From positions 1 through 6,497 of the forward strand of contig JAFBAJ010000257.1 in assembly GCA_019247865.1 (NCBI GenBank): DNA of 6,497 bases. The letters are read 5' to 3'. Shown in pieces: positions 1 to 5,850 of the stretch. The notes beneath the pieces are model-generated. The model saw only the letters and a program-made list of their open reading frames with translations. It searched no databases and was not told the DNA's origin. The stretch comes from Acidobacteriota bacterium (GTDB taxonomy: Bacteria > Acidobacteriota > Blastocatellia > Pyrinomonadales > Pyrinomonadaceae). Both the position numbers and the translations under genes were made by a program. The first letter of the stretch is position 1; each line of letters starts with the position of its first letter.

Positions 1-56
1 CTACTGACTATTGCCTGCTGGCCCGTGATGCGGCTGTCGGTTCCCCCTGCGCCGCT

Positions 57-2210
57 CTAATGTCGCCTGTTCTTGCTGGCTACATCGAGCAGTTCCTTAA
101 CAATTCCGGCAGCCACACTCTCGTTAGAACCCGTATAATTCACGCGCCAGATCGTTTCGCCGCGCGGGTTGATGAGCACCGCGCCGACATTCGTTCCGGT
201 CACGGTCGCGCGCAGCAGAGCATCCGCTTCATCCTTGGTCTCGACCAGGGCGAATTTCCCGCTGGCGTTCAAATTCTCGATCAGCTTCCCGCGCAGTGAA
301 GCGCCGTCAGCGTCGTCTCCATTCACTTCGACGTAAATCTTTCTGACCTCGGAGAGCGGCAGGGCAGGCAGCGTCTTCGACGAGATCGGCATCTCGCGCG
401 TCGCGCCGCTCTCCGGCCGCGTGCGCTCTGACGGCACGTTCACTTCCGGCCGCTTGGGCGCGACAGTCTCTCTGCGGCGCTGCTCTTCGATGGAGCGCGA
501 CGGCTCGTTCTTCACGTTCGTCGCATTCGTCTCATTAGTCGCGGCGGCCTCTGGCGCTGAGGCTTTGCGCCTCGGCTCGCTGCGTTGCGACGCGCGCTCC
601 TGTTTTTCGACCGGCGCAGCAGGCGCGAGGGGCGATGCAGCTGCTACTGCGCCGGTAGGCGGGGTGGGACTATTATTGCTCAGGGCCGGTTTCACTTGAT
701 TACTGGGCAGTGTGGCCGGCACCGTTCCCGCCAAAGAGTGGTTTGATTGATTGCGCTGACGCAGGAACTGCATGACGCCGAACGTGCAGAGCGCGAGGAG
801 CGCGAGGGCGAGCGCGAGCGCCGGGACTCTGACCGGCATCCAGCTCCGCCGCTCGGAGTTCCGGCTGGCAGCGCCCTGCGTGAATCTTTTCCAGGAGAGC
901 GCGGCGGCCTTGAACGGGCTCGTCTCGCGGTACGCGACCGTCACGATGGATTCGTCTTCATCCGAAGCGGGCGAGACCGTGAGCGCGATCTTCTGTCCGC
1001 CTTCGAGCACGATCGAAGCGTTCTCGATTCCGCTCGCAGACTCGCGCGGCGCGCAGAGGTGCGAGGCGAGCAGTAGGTCATCTTCGCCGACCTGCGTGCG
1101 GACTTCGATCAGCTCGGCGTCGGCGTCGAGCGAGAAGCGTGTGCTGCTGGCGCGCAGGAGGTCTAAGCGCGCGCGCTCGTGACCGTCCACGACGACGCGC
1201 AGGAGCCCGGCGTAGGCTTTTTTGCGCCGCGCCGACTGGCCGTCGAGATGTCCTTTGATGTCGTCCAGCTCGATGCCCGAGAGCGGGGACTGCTGGCGAC
1301 GATTACCGCCGCCGCTGCCGCGCTTGCCCTCGCCGCCGCCGCTCTCCTGCGAGAGAAAGAAGTGCGGGACTTCGAGGCGGCTCGCGGGCTCGTCAAAGCC
1401 GAGGGCCTCCACCAGCCGTCCGTGACAATCAGGATGGAGCACGGCGTGGATGCGATCCACTTCGATCTTGTCCTCTTCCTTCGCCCCGTGCGATTCAAAT
1501 CCCGCGATGCCGTCCATGATCGGATTGACTCCCGCCGGAACGAGGCAGGGCGTGTACCAGGGCGTGAAGAAGGTGAGCGCTTCTTTGACCAGCTCGATGA
1601 AGCGCGACTGTTCGGACGAGGCGTGAAATCTCTCTTCGCCGCGCGGGCCGCGCGCCACCGAGATCAGACCGTCGAAACGTTTTTTCAGCTCTTGCATCAA
1701 AACTCCTTTACGAGAGCGATAATAGTAATCGTCCTTCACGCGCTCCGGGTCCTGAATCACCGCGTTGTAAACCTCCATCGTCTCGGCTGTCGTGTAGTTA
1801 TAAAGCAAGCGGCTGATTCCTAAGGTCACGTAAAAAGAGTTGCGCCGGGTCGTGATTCTCACCAGATGCTTGAGATAATGTATGAGCATCTCGCGCTGCC
1901 CGCCCTCGCTCGCGGCCATCGTCTCTTCGCTGCGCTCCTCGTAGGGCTCCGAAGCGATATACACGAGACGTTGGAGCAAATGTGTCTCACTGAAAAGAAC
2001 CTTGTTCCGATACCGGTCGGCTTTCTCCTGACCGAGCCAGGCTGTGCCGGACGGCTTGTAATAGAGCCTTTTGCCCTGAGCTGCGGTCGTCACATCGAGC
2101 CGCGCCATCGCCTCCGCGACCGTGCGCAGAGCCGCGTCCCTCTCGCCGAGGATAAAGCAGGCTAGAGAGAAGGCTTTATTCAGCAGCTCTTCCATGGACA
2201 GGTTGTTCAT
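57..2210 (-). CDS. Single-pass membrane protein of unknown function with C-terminal alpha/beta domain
   Basis: I do not recognise this 717-residue protein by name. Residues 1-290 are mostly helical and soluble; the opening stretch (about 12-40, with AFSLACFILGERDAA) faintly recalls region 2 of ECF sigma factors, but no convincing sigma-4 or DNA-binding segment follows. Residues 288-305 are a Gly/Ser/Lys linker. Residues 308-430 look strand-rich (LLRVVVDGHERARLDL, then SIVLEGGQKIALTVSP). A single transmembrane helix lies at about 461-482 (VPALALALALLALCTFGVM). It is followed by a Pro/Ala/Glu/Arg-rich disordered spacer (488-615) and a compact alpha/beta domain (621-712: KIYVEVN, LIENLNASGKFALVE, ADALLRATV) resembling the TolB-N/CsgG-like folds of envelope lipoproteins. 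The likely topology is N-terminus in the cytoplasm and C-terminal domain outside. The start at the ATG complementary to 2208-2210 is uncertain: no clear Shine-Dalgarno precedes it, nor the next Met codon at 2193-2195. It is transcribed divergently from the copper operon. Confidence 0.8.
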   Translation of the reverse strand: MNNLSMEELLNKAFSLACFILGERDAALRTVAEAMARLDVTTAAQGKRLYYKPSGTAWLGQEKADRYRNKVLFSETHLLQRLVYIASEPYEERSEETMAASEGGQREMLIHYLKHLVRITTRRNSFYVTLGISRLLYNYTTAETMEVYNAVIQDPERVKDDYYYRSRKGVLMQELKKRFDGLISVARGPRGEERFHASSEQSRFIELVKEALTFFTPWYTPCLVPAGVNPIMDGIAGFESHGAKEEDKIEVDRIHAVLHPDCHGRLVEALGFDEPASRLEVPHFFLSQESGGGEGKRGSGGGNRRQQSPLSGIELDDIKGHLDGQSARRKKAYAGLLRVVVDGHERARLDLLRASSTRFSLDADAELIEVRTQVGEDDLLLASHLCAPRESASGIENASIVLEGGQKIALTVSPASDEDESIVTVAYRETSPFKAAALSWKRFTQGAASRNSERRSWMPVRVPALALALALLALCTFGVMQFLRQRNQSNHSLAGTVPATLPSNQVKPALSNNSPTPPTGAVAAASPLAPAAPVEKQERASQRSEPRRKASAPEAAATNETNATNVKNEPSRSIEEQRRRETVAPKRPEVNVPSERTRPESGATREMPISSKTLPALPLSEVRKIYVEVNGDDADGASLRGKLIENLNASGKFALVETKDEADALLRATVTGTNVGAVLINPRGETIWRVNYTGSNESVAAGIVKELLDVASKNRRH

Positions 2211-2272
2211 ACCGGTTGATGTGTCAATGAATAGTTGACTCTCTCAAGCCAATTACCCTCAGGACAGTGTGG

Positions 2273-2278
2273 ATTATA
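2273..2278 (-). promoter_or_regulatory. Candidate -10 box for the 57-2210 gene
   Basis: On the minus strand this reads TATAAT, a perfect sigma-70 -10 hexamer, about 62 bases upstream of the proposed start codon. No good -35 hexamer sits 16-18 bases further upstream; that position falls in the outer arm of the fold-back repeat (around 2295-2301). The call rests on the hexamer and its position only. Confidence 0.3.
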
Positions 2279-2292
2279 CGCACGGGCTCCGG

Positions 2293-2474
2293 GCAGAGCG
2301 TGGCATTCTTGGAATTTAGTGGCGGGGAGGGACGCCTTTACGGCAGAGACGCAGAGTTTCCGCAGAGATCACGCAGAGATAGCATGACTTTCAACCATCT
2401 CTGCGCTCCCTCCGCGCTCCCTCTGCGTCTCTGCGGTGAGGCGTTCCCCGGCCTTTCCGAGAATGCCACGCTGC
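2293..2474. repeat. Long imperfect fold-back repeat built on 11-bp CGCAGAG units
   Basis: Three nested inverted-repeat pairs share one centre. The outer pair is AGCGTGGCATTCT at 2297-2309 with its complement at 2460-2472 (13 bp perfect). The middle pair is GCAGAGACGCAGAG at 2343-2356 with 2421-2434 (14 bp perfect), flanked by ACGCCT 2332-2337 with 2439-2444. The inner pair is CGCAGAGAT at 2372-2380 with 2397-2405 (9 bp perfect, 16-base loop). Within the left side CGCAGAG recurs at 2350, 2361 and 2372, exactly 11 bp apart. The right side mirrors this with CTCTGCG at 2399 and 2421 and a degenerate CTCCGCG at 2410. It codes for nothing credible. It could be a REP/MITE-like dispersed element, a transcriptional insulator between the divergent genes, or the fossil of an inverted duplication. 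CGCAGAG-rich intergenic repeats are, from memory, common in several soil phyla. Confidence 0.7.
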
Positions 2475-2500
2475 ACGCGCCGCGGTGGGTCTATAACTCA

Positions 2501-2627
2501 GGCTCGCGTGAAAACGTGAGCTCGCATGTGGCACTTGGCGGCAAGCCTGCTTTCGGTCCGTGGTCTGTCGGAGACCACCAGACGGCCTCGCACCGTTGAC
2601 CGAGCCGGAAAAACCTTGCCGCCAAAG
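2501..2627 (+). other. Cluster of stem-loops upstream of the copper operon
   Basis: Three structures sit close together. First, an 8-bp stem capped by a GAAA tetraloop (2502-2509 with 2514-2521, one G-U pair). Second, a perfect 7-bp stem GTGGTCT/AGACCAC (2560-2566 with 2572-2578, 5-base loop). Third, a longer-range 10-bp match TGGCGGCAAG at 2536-2545 with CTTGCCGCCA at 2615-2624, which would enclose the second hairpin. If transcribed this could be a structured leader or small RNA, or part of an operator. The promoter I favour starts transcription downstream of it (about 2651), which would instead make it a DNA-level site. I do not recognise a known riboswitch. Confidence 0.3.
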
Positions 2628-2644
2628 CCAACCCCCCTTATATT
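2616..2644 (+). promoter_or_regulatory. Candidate sigma-70-type promoter of the copper operon
   Basis: TTGCCG (2616-2621, 4/6 to the -35 consensus) and TATATT (2639-2644, 5/6 to the -10 consensus) are separated by 17 bases. Transcription would begin near 2651, leaving a leader of about 70 bases before the first gene. The -35 box overlaps the downstream arm of the long-range stem 2536-2545/2615-2624, so folding or a protein bound there could affect its use. A weaker alternative is TTGAAA (2647-2652) with TGTATT (2671-2676), 18 bases apart. Confidence 0.4.
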
Positions 2645-2719
2645 CTTTGAAACAAAAGATACACTACTTCTGTATTTTTCAGCTTGCCCGTGGAACTGTT
2701 GTTCTGAAGGAGACACATT

Positions 2720-4222
2720 ATGCGACTTCGCTACCGGCTCAGTATCTCTCTGGCAATTACACTGACCTTGAGCCTCGCGCTCACGACCTTTCTCGCACTC
2801 AGCAGCAGCGGCAAGAACGCCACCACCGCGCACGACGCTCATCGAAACGGAGCGGAGCGCACGGCGCAGCAGCGCGGAACCTTGCCCGTCAACATCACGA
2901 AGATGTCAGGCATGGATCACAACATGCATGACAAGATGAGCGGGCCGGGGCTCGACCAGTTGCTCCGCAGCAACGGCTTCGTCTCGGACGCGCTGACCTC
3001 TTCGATGGACAGATTGACCAACAGCGTGAACACTCCGCTCAACGCTTCCAGACCGGCGCAGATAGTGGACATCACGGTCGCCCCCGGCGCGACGCTGGCC
3101 TTCTCGCCCGCGCAGATCGCGATCAACGTCGGCGACACTGTGCGCTGGACTTTTGCTGATGTCGGGCACAACGTCGTCAGCGGCACTTTCAACGGCTCCG
3201 CCTGCGTCGCCAACAATCTCTTCTGCTCGCCCAGCGACTCGAACTGCGCCGTGACGTCCTCTTCGCCGCAGGGCGCGACCTACTCGCATACCTTCACGCA
3301 GGCCGGGACGTTCCAGTATTTTTGCAGCCCGCACTGCTTCAACGCGATGTTCGGCACGATCATCGTCAACGCCGTCACGGTGCAGCACGCAGTCCACGCC
3401 GATTTCGACGGCGACCACAAGACGGACGCCTCCGTCTTCCGTCCGGCGAACGGCACCTGGTACATCCTGCAAAGCTCGAACAACGGCTTTCGCGCAGACG
3501 CCTTCGGCACCGGCGGCGACCTGCCCGCGCCGGCCGATTATGACGGCGACGGCAAAGTCGATGTCTCTGTCTTTCGTCCTTCGACCGGCACTTTCTACAC
3601 GCTGCTCAGCACGAACGGCTCTTTGCGCGTGACGCCCTTCGGACAGGCAGGCGACGTGCCGGAGCCCGGCGATTACGATAACGACGGGAAGGCGGATGTC
3701 GCGGTCTGGCGCTCGTCGAACGGCGGCTGGTACAGGCTCAACAGCTCGAACGGCGCGTTCGTAGCGCAGGCATGGGGAGCCAGCACGGACAAGCCCGCGC
3801 TCGGCGATTTTGACGGCGACTCGAAGACGGACTTCGCAGTCTTTCGTCCCTCCGACGGCACCTGGTATATCCTGCAAAGCTCGAACAACGGCTTTCGCGG
3901 CGTGCAGTTCGGCGGAAGCGGGGACACTCCTGCCGCCGCGGACTTTGACGGCGACAGCAAGGCCGACCTCGCAGTCTTCCGCCCCGCGAACGGCACCTGG
4001 TACATCCTGCAAAGCTCCAATAACGGCTTTCGCGCAGACCCGTTCGGACAGAACGGCGACCGTCCAGCGCCCGGCGATTACGATGGCGACAACAAGGCTG
4101 ATGTCGCCGTCTGGAGACCGGCCGACGGCACGTTCTACATTCTGGGAAGCACGAGCGGTTTTCGCGCGACGCCCTGGGGCGCAAACGGAGACGTGCCCGC
4201 GCCGTCAGCTTTTATTCCATGA
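2720..4222 (+). CDS. Exported plastocyanin-like cupredoxin with six FG-GAP/VCBS-like repeats
   Basis: This 500-residue protein starts with a Sec signal peptide (RLR, then a hydrophobic stretch to about residue 27). Next comes a Met/His-rich segment (62-73, MSGMDHNMHDKM) typical of copper-binding tails. A cupredoxin domain follows (about 115-218) with a full type 1 copper ligand set: H150 (VGHNV), then C202, H205 and M210 in CSPHCFNAM, the plastocyanin/azurin-type C-x2-H-x4-M spacing. Extra cysteines (162, 169, 176, 206) may form disulfides. From residue 228 to the end are six 45-residue repeats opening with D(F/Y)D(G/N)D, probably Ca2+-binding beta-propeller-like blades. No transmembrane segment or C-terminal sorting signal is visible, so it is periplasmic or secreted. 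AAGGAG at 2707-2712, seven bases before the ATG, supports the start. It is first in an operon with the CuA-barrel gene 24 bp downstream. A role as soluble electron carrier or copper binder is inferred. Confidence 0.88.
   Translation: MRLRYRLSISLAITLTLSLALTTFLALSSSGKNATTAHDAHRNGAERTAQQRGTLPVNITKMSGMDHNMHDKMSGPGLDQLLRSNGFVSDALTSSMDRLTNSVNTPLNASRPAQIVDITVAPGATLAFSPAQIAINVGDTVRWTFADVGHNVVSGTFNGSACVANNLFCSPSDSNCAVTSSSPQGATYSHTFTQAGTFQYFCSPHCFNAMFGTIIVNAVTVQHAVHADFDGDHKTDASVFRPANGTWYILQSSNNGFRADAFGTGGDLPAPADYDGDGKVDVSVFRPSTGTFYTLLSTNGSLRVTPFGQAGDVPEPGDYDNDGKADVAVWRSSNGGWYRLNSSNGAFVAQAWGASTDKPALGDFDGDSKTDFAVFRPSDGTWYILQSSNNGFRGVQFGGSGDTPAAADFDGDSKADLAVFRPANGTWYILQSSNNGFRADPFGQNGDRPAPGDYDGDNKADVAVWRPADGTFYILGSTSGFRATPWGANGDVPAPSAFIP
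3401..4210 (+). repeat. Six in-frame tandem repeats of 45 codons (135 bp)
   Basis: The motif D(F/Y)D(G/N)D begins at residues 228, 273, 318, 363, 408 and 453 of the 2720-4222 protein, exactly 45 residues apart each time. Each unit follows the plan D-F-D-G-D-x-K-x-D, then (V/A)-(F/W)-R, G-(T/G)-(W/F)-Y, an S/N-rich turn, and FG or WG. The aspartate cluster resembles the Ca2+-binding loop of FG-GAP/VCBS repeats. At the DNA level units 1, 4 and 5 share stretches of about 30 identical bases (around 3458-3495, 3863-3900 and 3998-4035), whereas units 2, 3 and 6 are much more diverged. Confidence 0.9.
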
Positions 4223-4246
4223 TCGAGCCGGAAGGATGACTCACGT

Positions 4247-5704
4247 ATGAAAAAAAAATCCCTCTGTGTAGCAGCTCTCTCGATCCTCTGCGCGCTGGTC
4301 GGCACACAGGCGCGGAGCGTCGAAGAGACCAGCACCAACAGCGTGCCGCCCGTCGCGGAGATTCGCGTCACGGCGCGCAAGTTTGACTTCAGCCCGCAGG
4401 TCATCACCGTGCAGAAGGGGCAGACGGTGAAGCTCGTCGTCACTTCGACGGATGTCGAGCACGGCTTCGCCATCAAGGAGCTCAAGATCAAGGAGCGGGT
4501 CGAGGCCAAAGAGACGAAGGTCATCACCTTCAAGCCGGAAGCGGCCGGGCGTTATCGCTTCTACTGCTCGGTCTATTGCGGCGACGGGCACGAGGACATG
4601 ACTGGCGAGCTGGTGGTCACGGACGGCCCCGTCCCCGCCACCACTGCGAGCGGCGCGCAGACCGGCGGCGCATCGAACATGCAGGTCACGTTTGACGAGA
4701 GCGCGCCGGGCGTGGTCTTCGTCGAAGCGAACGGCGAGAAAATCCGAATCGACACGACGGCCAAAACGGTCGCCAAAGTCGAGCTGCCCGCCGACTCGCA
4801 GCCTAAGCCGGACGAACAGGTCGCGCGCGCTGAGGAGGAGCAAGAGTCGAAGCCTAAGTCAGAGCCTTACGACTATTATCTCATCAACGTGCCGACGCCG
4901 AAACGCGTCGTCAAGGGAAGCCTCAACCTGCGCTTCACGCACCGCTTCTCGCAACCTGTGCGGCCGGTGCGCCAGAGCGCCGAGAATCTGCTGGGGCTGG
5001 ACAGCTTCGCCGTCTCGTCGCTCGGGCTCTCGTACGGCATCACGGACAGGCTCTACGTCAACGCCTATCGCTCACCGATCTGCCAGCAGGGCATGTGCAA
5101 GACGATTGAGATCGGCCTCGGTTATCACTGGCTGGACGAGGCCGGGCGCTCGCCCGTCTCGCTCCAGACCTACGCCAGCATCGAGGGCAACGATAATTTC
5201 ACGGAGGAATACACCTATAACCTGCAAGCGATGATCGGGCGCAGCATCTCCAAGTGGGGCTACGCCTTCTTCTCGCCCGCGGTTAATTTCAACGCCAACG
5301 GGCAACGCCGCTTCAACCCGCGAGCCAGCGACTTCTTTCCGCCAGCGCTGGTCGCAGACCAATTCAATCTGGGCAAGCACACGGCCTCCTTCGGCTTCGG
5401 TTTCAGCGCGCGCATCCGCCCGACGGTCTCGCTCATGTTCGAGTACACGCCGCGCGTAGGCTTCCGGCAGGGGCGCGTCTTCCCGAACTTCGCGCCGGGA
5501 ACTTTCACGGTCGCGGGCTTCACCAACGTCTCCGAGGCCGAGATCGGATTCGGCATCGAGAAGCGCATCGGCCGCCACTCCTTCTCGCTGACCTTCTCGA
5601 ACACGCAGGCCACGACGACCGCCCGCTACAATTCGAGCAACCTCGCCCTCTCGCCGAAACGCTTCATCATCGGGTTCAACCTGAGCCGCAGATTCTGGAA
5701 GTAA
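4247..5704 (+). CDS. CuA-type cupredoxin domain fused to a DUF5777-like outer-membrane beta-barrel
   Basis: The 485-residue protein opens with a Sec signal peptide (MKKK, hydrophobic core 7-19, likely cut after A22). Residues 36-125 form a cytochrome-oxidase-subunit-II-like cupredoxin domain. DVEHGFAI gives H72, and CSVYCGDGHEDM gives C107, C111, H115 and M118. This is the complete CuA spacing C-x3-C-x3-H-x2-M, with V109 in the position that binds through its backbone carbonyl. A short strand-rich segment (145-180) and a charged linker (181-207) lead to residues 208-485, which match my memory of DUF5777 barrels (YLINVPTPKRVVKGSL, FTHRF, GLDSFA, LSYGITDRL, alternating amphipathic strands, end FNLSRRFWK). 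The N-terminus of such barrels usually faces the periplasm, so the CuA domain should sit there. GGAAGGA at 4230-4236 supports the start. There are no coxA-like or nosZ-like neighbours. Outer-membrane electron transfer is inferred. Confidence 0.85.
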   Translation: MKKKSLCVAALSILCALVGTQARSVEETSTNSVPPVAEIRVTARKFDFSPQVITVQKGQTVKLVVTSTDVEHGFAIKELKIKERVEAKETKVITFKPEAAGRYRFYCSVYCGDGHEDMTGELVVTDGPVPATTASGAQTGGASNMQVTFDESAPGVVFVEANGEKIRIDTTAKTVAKVELPADSQPKPDEQVARAEEEQESKPKSEPYDYYLINVPTPKRVVKGSLNLRFTHRFSQPVRPVRQSAENLLGLDSFAVSSLGLSYGITDRLYVNAYRSPICQQGMCKTIEIGLGYHWLDEAGRSPVSLQTYASIEGNDNFTEEYTYNLQAMIGRSISKWGYAFFSPAVNFNANGQRRFNPRASDFFPPALVADQFNLGKHTASFGFGFSARIRPTVSLMFEYTPRVGFRQGRVFPNFAPGTFTVAGFTNVSEAEIGFGIEKRIGRHSFSLTFSNTQATTTARYNSSNLALSPKRFIIGFNLSRRFWK

Positions 5705-5776
5705 GACACAGCATTCACGACAGAAGAACGCAGAGGGAAGAGAGATAATCTCTTCCCTCTATGTTCTTCTGTGTCC
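5705..5776. repeat. Long near-perfect hairpin after the copper operon
   Basis: Arms 5720-5743 and 5749-5772 pair at 22 of 24 positions around a 5-base loop (GATAA); the outer GACAC at 5705-5709 can add to the stem through a bulge. It begins just after the stop of the CuA-barrel gene and could protect the mRNA 3' end or stop transcription. It lacks a T-run on either side, so it is not a textbook intrinsic terminator. Its left arm carries CGCAGAG (5729-5735), the core of the fold-back repeat at 2293-2474, suggesting membership in a related dispersed family. Confidence 0.65.
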
Positions 5777-5786
5777 TCTAAAATTA

Positions 5787-5815
5787 TTGACAACTGTAGG
5801 CCGGTGGCATATCTT
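5787..5815 (+). promoter_or_regulatory. Probable sigma-70-type promoter of the 5851 gene
   Basis: A perfect -35 hexamer TTGACA (5787-5792) is followed after 17 bases by TATCTT (5810-5815, 4/6 to the -10 consensus). Transcription would start near 5822, giving a leader of about 29 bases before the ATG at 5851. Lying just downstream of the hairpin, it suggests the last gene is transcribed separately from the copper operon. Confidence 0.5.
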
Positions 5816-5850
5816 CCGCCCATTGCTCACGGTTTTAGAGGCTACTCACT

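Larger units (their letters stand above)
2211..2719. other. Divergent intergenic region (509 bp), no credible gene
   Basis: This gap separates the minus-strand membrane-protein gene from the plus-strand copper operon. It holds a TATAAT hexamer facing left near the first gene, a roughly 180-bp fold-back repeat (2293-2474), a group of small stem-loops (2501-2627), and a plausible promoter facing right (2616-2644). Open frames cross it on both strands, but they run straight through the repeat, have no ribosome-binding site and have odd composition, so I treat it as non-coding. Confidence 0.75.

Noticed and set aside
1..56. Start of a further minus-strand gene downstream of the first one
   Set aside because: No ATG, GTG or TTG start codon is visible on the minus strand in this stretch, and the piece is too short to judge.
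1179..1823. Plus-strand 214-codon open frame inside the 57-2210 gene
   Set aside because: It is an antisense overlap with an Arg/Ala/Leu-rich translation typical of shadow frames. The minus-strand frame spans the whole region with coherent domains.
2267..2599. Open frame on the plus strand across the divergent spacer (110 codons)
   Set aside because: It runs through the fold-back repeat, has no ribosome-binding site, and translates to a low-information sequence without domain character.
2906..4012. Long minus-strand open frame opposite the copper-repeat gene (368 codons)
   Set aside because: It is the antisense shadow of a GC-rich repetitive gene: its translation is Arg/Val/Ala-rich and repeats with the same 45-codon period.
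4247..4620. Cytochrome c oxidase subunit II (coxB)
   Set aside because: The CuA motif fits, but there is no N-terminal transmembrane hairpin. The protein continues into a beta-barrel, and no oxidase subunit I or III gene is nearby.
2720..5704. Nitrous oxide reductase (nosZ) or a split version of it, because a CuA domain and propeller-like repeats occur together
   Set aside because: The CuA domain sits at the N-terminus of a barrel protein, the repeats belong to the other protein, and the blades lack the set of histidines needed for the CuZ cluster. The repeats are of FG-GAP/VCBS type.
5720..5780. Intrinsic transcription terminator
   Set aside because: The stem is strong but no T-run follows on either strand, so I list it as a hairpin repeat and leave termination as a possibility only.
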